NCBI GenBank assembly: GCA_947502265.1
Contig: CANMZB010000017.1
Coordinates: 26,425-90,424 of the forward strand
Origin: an uncultured Sulfitobacter sp.
GTDB lineage: Bacteria > Pseudomonadota > Alphaproteobacteria > Rhodobacterales > Rhodobacteraceae
Length of the DNA stretch: 64,000 bases
Direction: 5' to 3'
In this document: positions 39,349-49,552 of the stretch, piece by piece
How the letters are laid out: each line of letters opens with the position of its first letter
Numbering within the stretch: the first letter of the stretch is position 1
Position numbers and translations under genes: made by a program
The notes under the pieces: generated by a model
Told to the model about the DNA's origin: nothing
What the model saw: the letters and a program-made list of their open reading frames with translations, nothing else
Database searches by the model: none

Positions 39349-39966
39349 ATGACCCTCACGCTTGTCAATGTGGCCGTCGCGCGCGGGGGGGTGCCTGTGC
39401 TGGGCGGGGTTGCTTTCACTTTGCGCGCGGGCGAAGCGATGATCCTGCGCGGCCCCAATGGCGCGGGCAAGACGACGCTTCTGCGCACCATCGCGGGGCT
39501 GCAACTCCCGCTAAGCGGCACCATAGACGGCGCTGCGGACCGGATCGCCTATGGCGGCCATGCTGACGGCCTCAAGGGGATGCTTAGCGTGGCGGAAAAC
39601 CTGTCCTTTTGGGCGCGGGTGTACGGGCATAGCGATATTGAGCCGGCTTTGGCCACCTATGCGCTGGGGCCGCTGCGCAGCCGTCTGGCCGGTACGCTTT
39701 CTGCGGGGCAAAAGCGGCGCGCGGGATTGGCGCGGTTGATGGTAACAGGACGCCCCATCTGGATACTGGACGAGCCGACAGTCTCGCTTGACAGCCACGC
39801 GGTTGCGCTTTTTGCAGATGCGGTGCGGGCGCATCTGGGTATGGGGGGCATGGCGTTGATGGCCACCCACATTGATCTGGGGATTGATGCGCATCTGTGT
39901 GACATCTGCGGCTGGGCGGCCGCCCCGCAAGAGCTGCTTGGTGCTAGTGACGAGGCGTTCTTATGA
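39349..39966 (+). CDS. ccmA: Haem exporter ATPase CcmA
   Basis: 205 residues, an ABC ATPase of the CcmABCD complex. Walker [10 protein letters not shown] (35-43), signature [14 protein letters not shown], Walker [13 protein letters not shown] and H-loop MATHIDLG are all intact. ATP hydrolysis by CcmA releases holo-CcmE from CcmC. ATG 39349 follows the Mth938 stop and the 3' end overlaps ccmB (ATGA), so the genes are translationally coupled. Confidence 0.96.
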   Translation: MTLTLVNVAVARGGVPVLGGVAFTLRAGEAMILRGPNGAGKTTLLRTIAGLQLPLSGTIDGAADRIAYGGHADGLKGMLSVAENLSFWARVYGHSDIEPALATYALGPLRSRLAGTLSAGQKRRAGLARLMVTGRPIWILDEPTVSLDSHAVALFADAVRAHLGMGGMALMATHIDLGIDAHLCDICGWAAAPQELLGASDEAFL

Positions 39967-40619
39967 TTGCGCTGTTGATTCGCGATTTGCGGCTTGCGAT
40001 GCGGGCGGGGGGCGGCTTTGGCCTTGGGCTGGCTTTTTTTCTGATCATCACGGTGCTGGTGCCGTTCAGCGTCGGGCCGCAATCCTCGCTTTTGTCCACC
40101 ATCGCGCCGGGCATTATGTGGATGGGGGCGCTGCTGGCCTGCCTGTTGTCTCTTGACCGGCTACTTGCGCTTGATTTCGAGGATGGCACTCTGGATGTGC
40201 TGGCCACCGCGCCGCTGCCGTTGGAAGCGGCGCTAGCGATCAAGGGACTCGCGCATTGGATCACAACGGGGTTGCCGCTGGTGGTTGCCGCTCCGTTTCT
40301 GGCTGTTCTGCTGAACATGCCGCCACAGGGGTTTGTGTGGCTTGTGGTTTCTCTGGCGCTTGGTACGCCCGCGCTGTCGATGATCGGCACCTTTGGCGCG
40401 GCCCTCACTGTGGGGATCAAACGGGGCGGGCTGCTGTTGTCTTTGCTGGTGCTGCCCCTTTATGTGCCAACGCTGATTTTCGGGGCCGAGGCCGCGCGCC
40501 GGGGCGCGGCGGGCATGGCGGTAGAGACGCCTTTGCTGCTACTGGCGGGGATCAGCCTTGCTTGTGTGGCCTTGTTGCCTTTTGCTGCCGCCGCAGCGCT
40601 TAGAATGACATTACGGTGA
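39963..40619 (+). CDS. ccmB: Haem exporter permease CcmB
   Basis: 218 residues with six membrane spans. It opens [20 protein letters not shown], then [17 protein letters not shown], and the conserved LEDGTLD-type motif appears as [20 protein letters not shown]. It is the membrane partner of CcmA in releasing haem-loaded CcmE for cytochrome c maturation. Overlaps ccmA by 4 bp; 50 bp separates it from ccmC. Confidence 0.96.
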   Translation: MIALLIRDLRLAMRAGGGFGLGLAFFLIITVLVPFSVGPQSSLLSTIAPGIMWMGALLACLLSLDRLLALDFEDGTLDVLATAPLPLEAALAIKGLAHWITTGLPLVVAAPFLAVLLNMPPQGFVWLVVSLALGTPALSMIGTFGAALTVGIKRGGLLLSLLVLPLYVPTLIFGAEAARRGAAGMAVETPLLLLAGISLACVALLPFAAAAALRMTLR

Positions 40620-40669
40620 GCAGCCTCTTAACGATTGTGACTATTGGACCGGGGCGTTAGAAGCCGCAT

Positions 40670-41401
40670 ATGTCGATTTGGGAATACGCAAATCCGGTCA
40701 GATTTCTGGCCCTGAGCGCCAAGGTGCAGCCCTTTGCATGGGGGGCGGCGGCCATTGGCATTTCGGTCGGGCTGATCTGGGGATTTTTCGGTACCCCCGA
40801 TGATTTCCGCCAGGGCGCGACGGTCAAGATCATATATCTGCATGTGCCCGCCGCATGGATCGCAATCAATGCATGGATCATGATGCTTCTGGCGTCTCTG
40901 GTCTGGTTGGTGCGCCGCCACCACGTGAGCGCACTTGCCGCCAAGGCGGCAGCGCCCGTGGGGCTGGTGATGACTGTAATCGGCCTGTTCACCGGTGCGA
41001 TCTGGGGCCAACCGATGTGGGGAACGTGGTGGGCGTGGGATCCGCGCCTGACGTCGTTCCTTATCCTGTTTTTGTTCTATCTTGGCTATATCGCCCTGTG
41101 GGAGGCGGTCGAAGATCCCGACACGGCCGCCGATCTCACCTCTGTGCTGTGTCTCGTCGGCTCTGTCTTTGCGCTTATGTCGCGCTATGCCGTCCTGTTC
41201 TGGAGCCAAGGTCTGCATCAGGGCGCATCGCTCAGCATGGACAAGCAAGAGAATATCTCGAACGTGTTCTGGTTCCCGCTGGTGATCGCTATTGCGGGGT
41301 TCACGTTGCTGTTCCTTGCCCTTGTGCTGTACCGCACCGGCACCGAAATATCGCTGCGCCGCGCCCGTGCGCTGAGCGCGCGCATGGAGCCACGCGCATG
41401 A
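40670..41401 (+). CDS. ccmC: Haem handling protein CcmC
   Basis: 243 residues, six spans. The tryptophan-rich WWD motif WGTWWAWDPRLTS (~118-130) and flanking histidines H58 (YLHVPAAW) and H184 region (SQGLHQGASL) are present. Together they bind haem and transfer it to CcmE at the periplasmic face. It overlaps ccmD by 4 bp at its 3' end. Confidence 0.97.
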   Translation: MSIWEYANPVRFLALSAKVQPFAWGAAAIGISVGLIWGFFGTPDDFRQGATVKIIYLHVPAAWIAINAWIMMLLASLVWLVRRHHVSALAAKAAAPVGLVMTVIGLFTGAIWGQPMWGTWWAWDPRLTSFLILFLFYLGYIALWEAVEDPDTAADLTSVLCLVGSVFALMSRYAVLFWSQGLHQGASLSMDKQENISNVFWFPLVIAIAGFTLLFLALVLYRTGTEISLRRARALSARMEPRA

Positions 41402-41562
41402 TACCAGATCTTGGAAAATACGCGACCGAGGTACTGAGCGCCTATGGTGTCTCGCTGCTGCTGCTTGCAGGGCTTCTGGCGCGGACATTGCGGCGCGGCA
41501 AAAGCGCGCGCGCGGCCCTGAAACAAATCGAAGCGGAGACGAAACGCCATGGCAAAGTTTAA
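41398..41562 (+). CDS. ccmD: Haem exporter protein CcmD
   Basis: 54 residues, shorter than most gene-caller cut-offs. ATG 41398 overlaps the ccmC stop. It has the CcmD layout: a short N-terminus (MIPDLGKYATEVLSAYGVSL), one span (LLLAGLLA) and a basic cytoplasmic tail (RTLRRGKSARAALKQIEAET). CcmD stabilises CcmABC and aids release of holo-CcmE. The 3' end overlaps ccmG by 14 bases. Confidence 0.92.
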   Translation: MIPDLGKYATEVLSAYGVSLLLLAGLLARTLRRGKSARAALKQIEAETKRHGKV

Positions 41563-42097
41563 TCCGCTGATGATCGCTCCGCCGCTGATATTTGCGGCAT
41601 TCGTGGGATTGGCCGCCGTTGGCATGTTCCGCGAGGATCCCGAAGGGTTGCCGTCGACTTTGGTTGGACAACCCGCGCCGGGCGTGCCGGAAAGACCGCT
41701 GAGCAGCTTCCCACCCGCAACCAATGCGATGCTGGCGGGGGGAGATGTTACGCTGGTGAATTTCTGGGCAAGCTGGTGCCCGCCCTGCCGTGCCGAGCAC
41801 CCCACACTGTTGGAAATGGAAGCCTCCGGCATTCAGATTGTTGGCATCAATTTCAAAGATACCGCATCTGCCGCTACAAAATATCTGCGCGATGATGACA
41901 ATCCGTTTGTCGGTGTCGGGTTTGATCCGCAGGGGCGCACAGCAATTGATTGGGGCGTGACCGCGCCGCCTGAAACCTTTATCCTCGATGCCGATGGCAC
42001 GGTTCTGTACCGCTTTGCCGGACCGCTTGTCGGCAGCGATTACGAACAGCGGTTCCTGCCCGCGCTGGAAAAGGCGCGCAAGGCAACCAGACGGTAG
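41549..42097 (+). CDS. ccmG: Thiol:disulfide interchange protein CcmG (DsbE)
   Basis: 182 residues. An N-terminal membrane anchor (~8-26) and a periplasmic thioredoxin fold carry the active site FWASWCPPCRAEHP with C77 and C80. The cis-Pro region is GVTAPPETFILDADG. CcmG reduces the apocytochrome c CxxCH cysteines before haem attachment. It is the last gene of ccmABCDG in this window; ccmE, ccmF and ccmH are not here. Confidence 0.95.
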   Translation: MAKFNPLMIAPPLIFAAFVGLAAVGMFREDPEGLPSTLVGQPAPGVPERPLSSFPPATNAMLAGGDVTLVNFWASWCPPCRAEHPTLLEMEASGIQIVGINFKDTASAATKYLRDDDNPFVGVGFDPQGRTAIDWGVTAPPETFILDADGTVLYRFAGPLVGSDYEQRFLPALEKARKATRR

Positions 42098-42400
42098 TCT
42101 GCGGCGAGGATTGTTCCGCGCACCCCAATTGGCACGTCATTTTTACTGTGAGCGTGTAAATGCGGCCTCATGTATCAAACGCAACAATGTTGGCTTTGGG
42201 GCGACCGTTGAACAAAGGGTCCTTATTGCCAGTGGCACAAACGTATGGGTTTTGACCAACTGATACCTACAGTAAATTTTCATTGGTGACCTTCGTAGGA
42301 CGACACCACCATTGAATACGGTCCTATATCGCCAGTGCGCCTAGAAGCTTTCGTCAAGAAGGGTAGTCAGAAATCGGCGAGACCCTTAGAGTCGTCGCTA

Positions 42401-42416
42401 TAGACAAGCCTGTCTA
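42401..42416. promoter_or_regulatory. Palindrome TAGACA-N4-TGTCTA before the orphan gene
   Basis: A perfect 6-bp dyad lies 22 bp upstream of ATG 42438, a suitable place for an operator. The rest of the 42098-42437 gap has no gene and is lower in GC than its surroundings. Confidence 0.35.
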
Positions 42417-42437
42417 GCCTTGACTACAAAGAGTTTC

Positions 42438-42965
42438 ATGAAGATTAAACACCTGCCGTGGGGCAAGATACTTGGTGCGACAGTAGCTACTTGGCTATCA
42501 ATCCTAGTCGCCATTGTTCTAGGATTACGGTCCACTGAGCCCATAGAGGTTGTTGTTACAGGAGCACCACCCGTCTCGTCTGATCCTATAGAGACACTTA
42601 CAAGACGTGGTTACATATTTGAGCGCTCCGGATTTATCCGTGCCGCTGAAAATGGAGATACGACGTCGGTAGCCATATTCTGTGAATCCGTAGGGGAGAG
42701 GTGGATCGACTATGACGTTGTTTCGGTGATGAATATAGAAGAATCCATCACAGATGCTATTGCGTTGTGCAACAAGGAATATTCAATTGTGGACTGTTCT
42801 CTTCCAGCGCCAGGCGATTTGTGGTCGGATTACGCGACCTTCGCCATCCACATAAGATCCAATGAGAGAAATGGAAATCTTTCGAAAATTTGTGGCGATC
42901 CGTTCGTCTCTGAGCTAGCGAGGCGGGCGGACGCTGCCAAGACATTCGAGAGAGGCAGTGAATAG
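42438..42965 (+). CDS. Orphan single-span membrane protein, lower GC
   Basis: 175 residues from ATG 42438 (a TTG six codons earlier is possible). One membrane span (ILGATVATWLSILVAIVLGL, ~10-30) precedes an extracytoplasmic region with five cysteines. The stretch FIRAAENGDTTSVAIFCES looks like the start of an ankyrin repeat, but no second repeat is evident. I do not recognise the family. The base composition and codon choice are distinctly less GC-rich than the neighbours, suggesting recent acquisition. It is flanked by a pseudogene. Confidence 0.6.
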   Translation: MKIKHLPWGKILGATVATWLSILVAIVLGLRSTEPIEVVVTGAPPVSSDPIETLTRRGYIFERSGFIRAAENGDTTSVAIFCESVGERWIDYDVVSVMNIEESITDAIALCNKEYSIVDCSLPAPGDLWSDYATFAIHIRSNERNGNLSKICGDPFVSELARRADAAKTFERGSE

Positions 42966-42969
42966 CCGA

Positions 42970-43179
42970 TTAGAGATGACCTACCGGCTGCTGGCTATAA
43001 AGGTCCATCAGCTTGACTCAGTGGTCACGATATGCCGAACGCTCCATCGAAAAGTTCCCAGTGGGTGAGGGGAATAGCCCCACCGGATCCCATAGCTCGC
43101 TCAAGCCATCGGCATGTTGGTTTGCGAACGCTTCGATGTAGCTATCGAAGAATGCTGCGATTTCGTCCTGAACGTTCAT
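42970..43179 (-). pseudogene. SnoaL/NTF2-like protein remnant with nonsense mutation
   Basis: A strong RBS (GGGGAG) precedes ATG 43179. The frame reads MNVQDEIAAFFDSYIEAFAN, then QHADGLSELWDPVGLFPSPT and GNFSMERSAYRDH, the N-terminal helices of an NTF2-like fold. A TGA then occurs where Trp would fit, after which the same frame continues VKLMDLYSQQPVGHL to a second stop at 42970. The C-terminal two thirds of the family are missing, cut off where the low-GC orphan gene begins. The truncated 53-residue product is unlikely to fold. Confidence 0.6.
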
Positions 43180-43465
43180 GCTCTCCCCAACTGACGTGTG
43201 ATCGCACTAAAGCGTATAGCTGATTTCTGCAAATAAAGCGCGGCTAACCGATTGCGTATTGAACCTTTTTCTCAAAGCGGACCTTTATCCAAGATTGTGG
43301 CCAAAACCCTCCTTTTTGGAACACGCGCAAACCACCGCGATTGATGCCACGACAAACCCTGTTCAAAACCAAAGTGGTTGTCGACGGTTTTTGCCTCCTG
43401 CGTTAGCGGGCGTCTGCGCAATATGTAGCATCGGTCGTTCAAGGCTCAATGCAGCCATTCCAAAA
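43180..43465. other. Intergenic, nothing recognised
   Basis: About 290 bp between the NTF2-like remnant and the acnA terminator. No credible frame, RNA or repeat seen on either strand. Confidence 0.5.
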
Positions 43466-43502
43466 AAAATGCCCCCGCTGCAACGCGCAGCGGGGGCATT
43501 TT
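43466..43502 (-). terminator. Rho-independent terminator of acnA
   Basis: Perfect 16-bp stem (43466-43481, 43487-43502) with 5-base loop. The A/T ends make it work in both directions. It lies 22 bp beyond the acnA stop. Confidence 0.9.
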
Positions 43503-43523
43503 GCTTTAGTGGTCAGTGGCGGA

Positions 43524-46316
43524 TTATTCCGCAGCGACGCTCTTTTTCGCCAGATCGCGCAAAACGTAGTGCAGTACGCCACCGTGTTCGATGTATTCGA
43601 TCTCGATCGCGGTATCGATGCGGCACTTGATCGTGATCTCTTTCACGGTGCCGTCGGCCATCGTGATTGTGCAAGGGACTTCCTGTAACGGCTTGATCGT
43701 GTCCAGACCAGAAATCGAGACGGTTTCCTCGCCTGTCAGTCCCAGCGTCTTGCGGGTGTCGCCCTTGGTAAATTCGAACGGGATGACGCCCATGCCAACA
43801 AGGTTGGAACGGTGAATACGCTCAAAGTTCTCCGCAATCACGGCCTTGACGCCCAGCAGCGCGGTGCCTTTGGCCGCCCAGTCGCGTGAGGAGCCCGCGC
43901 CGTACTGTTCGCCGCCGAAGATCACCAGCGGCGTGCCGTTTTTCTGATAGGCCATGGCGGCGTCAAAGATCGAGGTCTGTTCGCCATCGGGGCCTTTGGT
44001 GTAGCCGCCTTCAACGCCATCCAGCATCTCGTTCTTAATGCGGATGTTGGCAAAGGTGCCGCGCATCATCACTTCGTGGTTACCGCGGCGCGAGCCGTAG
44101 GAGTTGAACTCCCGTACCGGCACCTGATGCTCTACCAGATACTGACCCGCGGGGGTGGTTTCCTTGAATGAACCGGCAGGGCTGATGTGGTCGGTTGTGA
44201 TCATATCGCCCAGAACCGCCAGCACTTTCGCGCCTTCGATGTTGGTGATCACGCCCGGTTCTGGCGACATGCCCTGAAAGTAGGGCGGGTTTTGCACATA
44301 GGTGGATTGAGGCGGCCAATCGTAGGTCTTGGCGTCGGTGATTTCCACCGCCTGCCACTTTTCGTCGCCTTTGAATACGTCCGCATACTTTGACTGGAAG
44401 CTTTCGCGCGTCACGGTCTTTTCGACCAACTCCGCGATTTCCTGCGTCGTGGGCCAGATGTCCTTGAGATAGACATCGTTGCCGTTCTGGTCCTGTCCCA
44501 AAACACCATTCGCCAGATCGACGTTCATGTCGCCGACCAACGCATAGGCAACCACCAGTGGCGGTGACGCCAGATAGTTGGCGCGCACGTCCGGGCTGAT
44601 CCGGCCTTCGAAGTTGCGGTTGCCGGACAGAACCGACGTGCCGATCAGGTCATAATCGCTGATTGCCTTGCTGATCGCGGGCTCCAGCGGGCCAGAGTTG
44701 CCGATACAGGTGGTGCAGCCATAGCCGACAAGGTTAAAGCCGATCGCGTCCAGATCTTCTTGCAGGTTCGCGGCTTCGAGATAGGCGGAAACCACCTGCG
44801 AACCGGGAGCAAGCGATGTCTTGACCCAAGGTTTGCGGGTCAGACCAAGCGCGCGCGCCTTGCGCGCCACCAGACCGGCACCGATCATCACATAGGGGTT
44901 CGACGTATTGGTGCAGGACGTAATCGAGGCGATCACGATGGAGCCGTCGTGCAGCTGGTATGGGTCATCGCCGTTGACGCTGGCGACAATCCCGCGCTGG
45001 TGGTGGCCGACATCGCCGGGGATCTCGCGCGGTGCCGGCTGGCCGCCTTCGGATTCCCAGCGGTTCTTCTGCTTGTCATTGGCTTTGTTGCCCGTGCGTT
45101 CACCTTTGACGTATTCGCCAAACGCGGTGTGGGCGGAGGTTAGCGCAATGTAGTCTTGCGGGCGCTTGGGGCCTGAGATCGCAGGCACGATGGTGCCCAT
45201 ATCGAGGCTGAGCGTGTCGGTATAGATCGGCGCGTAATCCGCGTCGCGCCACATGCCGTTTTCTTTGGCATAGGCCTCGACCAGCGCAATCCGGTCCTCG
45301 TCGCGGCCTGTGGTGCGCAGATAGCGCAACGTTTCGCCGTCAATCGGGAAGAAGCCGCAGGTAGCACCGTATTCGGGCGCCATGTTTGCAATGGTTGCGC
45401 GGTCTGCCAGTGGCAGCTTGTCCAGGCCCTTGCCGTAGAATTCGACGAACTTGCCGACCACTCCCTTTGCGCGCAGCAGCTCGACCACTTTCAGAACCAG
45501 ATCGGTGCCGGTGGTGCCTTCCATCATGGCCCCGGTCAGCTCGAAACCGACAACTTCAGGGATCAACATGGAGATCGGCTGTCCCAGCATCGCGGCCTCG
45601 GCCTCGATCCCGCCAACGCCCCAACCCAGAACGGCCATGCCGTTAACCATGGTGGTGTGACTGTCGGTCCCGACAAGCGTGTCGGGATAGGCGACTTCTT
45701 CGCCATTCTGGTCGGTATCTGTCCAGACGGTCTGGGCCAGATATTCAAGGTTCACCTGGTGGCAGATGCCGGTGCCGGGGGGAACAACGCGGAAGTTGTT
45801 AAACGCTTTTTGGCCCCATTTCAGGAATGTGTAACGCTCGATGTTGCGCTCGTATTCGCGGTCGACGTTCATCTGGAACGCGCGCGGGTTGCCGAACTCG
45901 TCGATCATCACGGAGTGGTCGATGACCAGATCGACAGGGTTCAGCGGGTTGATCTGGTCGGGGTCGCCGCCCAAGGCCACCAGACCATCGCGCATCGCGG
46001 CCAGATCGACCACGGCAGGCACACCGGTGAAATCCTGCATCAGAACGCGGGCAGGGCGGTAGGCGATCTCGCGGGGGTTCTTGCCACCTTTGGCACCCCA
46101 TTCGGCGAACGCCTTGATGTCATCGACGGTTACGGTTTTACCGTCCTCGAACCGCAGCATGTTTTCCAGAACAACTTTCAAAGCTGCGGGCAGTTTGGAG
46201 AAATCGCCCAGACCGGCTTCTTGAGCCGCGGGGATGGAGTAATAGGCGACGGATTGGTCGCCCGCCGTGAGTGTCTTGCGGGTCTTGGTTGTATCTTGAC
46301 CGACGATGATTGTCAT
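43524..46316 (-). CDS. acnA: Aconitate hydratase AcnA
   Basis: 930 residues, versus 891 in E. coli AcnA. The [4Fe-4S] ligands are visible in [11 protein letters not shown] and [13 protein letters not shown]. The swivel-domain motif [18 protein letters not shown] and the [20 protein letters not shown] motif are intact. The extra length comes partly from a linker [20 protein letters not shown] before the second cluster motif. It isomerises citrate to isocitrate via cis-aconitate in the TCA cycle. Monocistronic with its own terminator; the 227-bp upstream gap is AT-rich. Confidence 0.97.
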   Translation of the reverse strand: MTIIVGQDTTKTRKTLTAGDQSVAYYSIPAAQEAGLGDFSKLPAALKVVLENMLRFEDGKTVTVDDIKAFAEWGAKGGKNPREIAYRPARVLMQDFTGVPAVVDLAAMRDGLVALGGDPDQINPLNPVDLVIDHSVMIDEFGNPRAFQMNVDREYERNIERYTFLKWGQKAFNNFRVVPPGTGICHQVNLEYLAQTVWTDTDQNGEEVAYPDTLVGTDSHTTMVNGMAVLGWGVGGIEAEAAMLGQPISMLIPEVVGFELTGAMMEGTTGTDLVLKVVELLRAKGVVGKFVEFYGKGLDKLPLADRATIANMAPEYGATCGFFPIDGETLRYLRTTGRDEDRIALVEAYAKENGMWRDADYAPIYTDTLSLDMGTIVPAISGPKRPQDYIALTSAHTAFGEYVKGERTGNKANDKQKNRWESEGGQPAPREIPGDVGHHQRGIVASVNGDDPYQLHDGSIVIASITSCTNTSNPYVMIGAGLVARKARALGLTRKPWVKTSLAPGSQVVSAYLEAANLQEDLDAIGFNLVGYGCTTCIGNSGPLEPAISKAISDYDLIGTSVLSGNRNFEGRISPDVRANYLASPPLVVAYALVGDMNVDLANGVLGQDQNGNDVYLKDIWPTTQEIAELVEKTVTRESFQSKYADVFKGDEKWQAVEITDAKTYDWPPQSTYVQNPPYFQGMSPEPGVITNIEGAKVLAVLGDMITTDHISPAGSFKETTPAGQYLVEHQVPVREFNSYGSRRGNHEVMMRGTFANIRIKNEMLDGVEGGYTKGPDGEQTSIFDAAMAYQKNGTPLVIFGGEQYGAGSSRDWAAKGTALLGVKAVIAENFERIHRSNLVGMGVIPFEFTKGDTRKTLGLTGEETVSISGLDTIKPLQEVPCTITMADGTVKEITIKCRIDTAIEIEYIEHGGVLHYVLRDLAKKSVAAE

Positions 46317-46543
46317 GTGTGGCTCCGGATGTGGGGTTGGCTACAGGTCGAATTACCGTCTAGATGCCCTATTGCGCGCTTCTTTTCAACCTCAATCAAT
46401 CGTATTGTATACCATAGTACACCAAAATTTTCGCATTTCCGCCACATATCTGCGTAACAAGACGGCTCTCTCGAAACCTTGATTGGTTATTTCAGGAACC
46501 TGCGTCTAGGTAAGAAGCATCCCGAACAGGTGATTGGAAACAA

Positions 46544-47254
46544 ATGTCCAGAATATCGTTTGCCCTTGCGGCCACCCTGATCAACGCGCCTTTGCTGTTC
46601 GCGCAGCCCGCCAGCGCAGAGCAGCGTCCGGTTGTGGTCGAATTATTTACCTCTCAGGGGTGTTCCAGCTGCCCACCGGCCGACACGTTGATGGTGCAGC
46701 TGGAAGAACGTGACGATGTGATCGGTATCGCGCTACACGTTGATTATTGGGATTATATCGGCTGGAAGGACGCCTTTGGCGATCCGGCACACGCCGCGCG
46801 CCAGCGCGCCTATGCCCGCGAAGCCGGTCGGCGTTCGATCTATACGCCCGAGATGATCGTGAACGGCCAGACGGACATCGTGGGGGCCAAGCCGATGGTC
46901 CTGTCAAAAGCGATTGCCGAACACAAGGCGCAGCCGGTTCAGGTGGATCTGGATATTGCGCGCGTGGGCGATACGTTGACCATCGAGGTGCAGAGCCTGC
47001 AAGGCGGGCTTGGTCCGATGAGCGTGCACATGTTGCGCCTGATACCCGAGCAGACAACCGAAATCACCCGTGGGGAAAACATCGGCAAAACCATCGCCTA
47101 CCGCAATATTGCGCATGATTGGGCGGTTCTAGAGACATGGGACGGCAAAGCACCTTTGCGGCTAACAAGGCAGATCAACGGGGCAGCCCCGGTGGTGGTG
47201 TTGATCCAGTCCGGTCAGGCCGGGCGCATCGTAGCGGCGGCACAACTCGATTGA
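46544..47254 (+). CDS. DUF1223 family exported thioredoxin-fold protein
   Basis: 236 residues. A signal peptide (ISFALAATLINAPLLFAQPA, cleavage near ASA-E) precedes VVVELFTSQGCSSCPPADTL with C40-x-x-C43, then the conserved HVDYWDYIGWKDAFGDP and IYTPEMIVNGQ motifs of DUF1223. The fold resembles thioredoxin, so a periplasmic redox role is plausible but untested in the family. Convergent with the next gene, whose stop is directly adjacent. Confidence 0.9.
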   Translation: MSRISFALAATLINAPLLFAQPASAEQRPVVVELFTSQGCSSCPPADTLMVQLEERDDVIGIALHVDYWDYIGWKDAFGDPAHAARQRAYAREAGRRSIYTPEMIVNGQTDIVGAKPMVLSKAIAEHKAQPVQVDLDIARVGDTLTIEVQSLQGGLGPMSVHMLRLIPEQTTEITRGENIGKTIAYRNIAHDWAVLETWDGKAPLRLTRQINGAAPVVVLIQSGQAGRIVAAAQLD

Positions 47255-48157
47255 TCAGGTGTCCGACCGGGGCCGCCAGCGCCGGTGTACCCAAAACCAT
47301 TGTTCGGGATCGTCCCGCACCCGCGCGGCAAGGCTGTCGGTGATGGCTTGGGTCATTTGCATCACATCAGAGGCCGGAACCGGGGCCTCCAACACCGTTT
47401 CGAACGACAGGCCATCGGGCTGACGAACACCGTAAAACGGGATCAACAGCGCATTATAACGCAAGGCAAGCTCGGCCGCTGACAGCGCCGTGTTCGCGGG
47501 CTGGCCGAGAAAGTCGAACGCAGGCGCGCCGAACACATGCTGATCGAACAGTAAAACCAGTTGCCCGCCGTCTTTCAGATGCCGCACGAAACCTGCGGTA
47601 CCTTTGCGCCCCTGCGCAAAGACAGGACCGCCGAAGGTCTCCATCGTCTTGACGTAATGCGCGTTGAAATAGGGGTTTTTCATATCACGGTAAAGACCGC
47701 CGATGTTGTACCCCCGCGCGACAAGCGCCGCACGCGTCGCCTCGTAATTGCCGAAATGCCCCGACACCAGAATCACCGGCTGCCCTTTTGCCGCTGCCGT
47801 CTCCAATGCTTCTAGGCCGGGTCCGGTGGGTGTGTTATGCGCCATGCGGCGCGGGAAATCGCGCGCCGAGTAATTTTCGATAAAGGTGCGGCCCACGTTG
47901 TTGAGGCAACGGGTTGCGATTTCTGCCCGCCTACTGGAGGACAGATCAGGCCAGATAAAATCAAGATTTTCCAACGCGCGCGCACGGTATCCTGCCAAGG
48001 GCCCGATCACCCGCTCCACAATAGCGCCCATCGTGCGCACACGCATCTTGTAGGGCAGGGCAAGCGCAAGCCGGATCAGGCCGACGATTACCAGATTGCT
48101 AAGGTAATGGCCTGTCTTGCGGGTAAGACCCTGTTTCTTTGCTCGGTCGGCGGACAT
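47255..48157 (-). CDS. LpxL/HtrB-type lipid A acyltransferase family protein
   Basis: 300 residues. A single N-terminal membrane anchor (NLVIVGLIRLALALP) is followed by the HX4E catalytic motif HFGNYE (H134, E139) and the VLLFDQHVFGAPAFDFLGQP substrate region. These enzymes move an acyl chain from acyl-ACP to a Kdo2-lipid A precursor. Roseobacters often carry a separate LpxL elsewhere, so this could be a second acyltransferase or one acting on other lipids. Confidence 0.88.
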   Translation of the reverse strand: MSADRAKKQGLTRKTGHYLSNLVIVGLIRLALALPYKMRVRTMGAIVERVIGPLAGYRARALENLDFIWPDLSSSRRAEIATRCLNNVGRTFIENYSARDFPRRMAHNTPTGPGLEALETAAAKGQPVILVSGHFGNYEATRAALVARGYNIGGLYRDMKNPYFNAHYVKTMETFGGPVFAQGRKGTAGFVRHLKDGGQLVLLFDQHVFGAPAFDFLGQPANTALSAAELALRYNALLIPFYGVRQPDGLSFETVLEAPVPASDVMQMTQAITDSLAARVRDDPEQWFWVHRRWRPRSDT

Positions 48158-48327
48158 AAAGCTCCGGTCTGGCGCAATTGGCCCTCAGTCATAGTCGGTG
48201 CCTGCACCGGCAACAAGAGGCGCTTAGAGCGCTTTGCCTTAAACTCGCATCACCAATAGCCTGCCACGCCCTCAATGCTCTCGCGGCATTGGCGACAAGA
48301 GGTACCTCAGATTAAAGGCGGGACGCT

Positions 48328-49404
48328 TTAGTCCTCTTCCTCCTCTTCGGGCACAGCAAGAACCAGCGTTCCGCCATCCTCCATCGCGCGAATTGCGGAA
48401 ACGACGGCGGACATCGCCGCGTCGCAGTCGGACGGCCTGATCTTACCGGCCTCTTCGATCTCTTCGCGCAGTTGGTCGGCCATCCGGCTCGACATGTTTT
48501 CGAATATGAAATCGCGGGCTGCGACAAACCCAGCGGCCTCTGCGCCAGCCATCGCGACGACAAGCAAGGATTGATCGACCTCGCGCAGGATACGGGGAAT
48601 GTCGCGCGGTTCCACCCGCTCGGGAATGTTGGCGAAGGTAAAGATTGCCTTGCGTACCGCATCGGCGAGCGCACTATCGCTTTCCTCAAGGCCGCTCATG
48701 ACGTCATCGCGGGTCGGGGTGGAGGCCGAATTAAGGATCGCGCCAAGCCGTTGCGCAGCAGCGATATCGAAGGCGGGGACCGGTTGCGCATCAAACTGTG
48801 CCGCCAGCGACAGGCCGATCCTGTCCACCGCTGCGGGCGTCACATCCCCGGTGAGCGAGATCGCATAGGTGATCCGGCGCGCTTCGGGGCCGGACAGACG
48901 CCCCAGCAATGCGGCGGCCACAGACACCTCCAGCTTGGACAGCAAAACAGCCGCGACTTCGGTGCTTTCCTGCTTCACGATCTCCTGCAACTCGTCGGGA
49001 GCGAGCGCGCGCAGTTGTTTCCACGGATCGCCCGCAGCGCGCACGCCCGCCTCTTTGCGCAGCCGTGCGGCGGTTTCACGGCCAATCCGCCCGTCCAGCG
49101 CATCCAAGGCACCGGCAATGCCGCCCGGAAAAGACAACCCGATTGATTCGAGTGCATCGGTGAATTCCTCGACCACAGCGGCAAGGGTCACCCGATCCAC
49201 CACCCGCATCGCCCCCATCTGAAGCGTCAACTGCGCCTGAAGCTCGGCGGGAAGTTCCTCCAGCGGGATGTCGGCGCCTTCGTTGATCAAAAGCCGCACG
49301 ACGATGGCGGCCTTCGCGCGTTGGCTCAGCAAAGGATCGGGGACAACACGCGCAACGTTTGTGGTAGAAGGCGGGGCTATTGCAGTCATATCGTTCATGG
49401 GCAC
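48328..49404 (-). CDS. fliG: Flagellar motor switch protein FliG, divergent type
   Basis: 358 residues. The N-terminal domain (LSQRAKAAIVVRLLINEGAD), middle ARM-like domain (LAPDELQEIVKQESTEVAAV; PEARRITYAISL) and C-terminal torque domain (EPRDIPRILREVDQSLLVVA; FIFENMSSRMADQLREEIEE) are in FliG order. FliG couples stator ions to rotor torque. The protein ends in five acidic residues. No flagellar genes adjoin it. The GTG at 49404 has AGGA at good spacing; ATG 49398 is the alternative. Confidence 0.88.
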   Translation of the reverse strand: MPMNDMTAIAPPSTTNVARVVPDPLLSQRAKAAIVVRLLINEGADIPLEELPAELQAQLTLQMGAMRVVDRVTLAAVVEEFTDALESIGLSFPGGIAGALDALDGRIGRETAARLRKEAGVRAAGDPWKQLRALAPDELQEIVKQESTEVAAVLLSKLEVSVAAALLGRLSGPEARRITYAISLTGDVTPAAVDRIGLSLAAQFDAQPVPAFDIAAAQRLGAILNSASTPTRDDVMSGLEESDSALADAVRKAIFTFANIPERVEPRDIPRILREVDQSLLVVAMAGAEAAGFVAARDFIFENMSSRMADQLREEIEEAGKIRPSDCDAAMSAVVSAIRAMEDGGTLVLAVPEEEEED

Positions 49405-49552
49405 ATAAATCCTGTCAGGAGGTGTGACAGGTATCGTGCGGAAAGGTGAAGAATGCCTGAAAGCCCAGCCATAAACCGGGGGTGCCAGTCATAAAAACAT
49501 CCTATGGCCGCGCCCGATCTTGTTGTGATGACGCTTGTTTGTTGCCTTCGGC

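Noticed and set aside
48255..48310. Palindromic stretch with CAATGC/GCATTG and GAGGTACCTC downstream of fliG
   Set aside because: Similar in style to the 41-bp repeat, but the outer 12- and 8-base blocks do not match, so it is not counted as a third copy.
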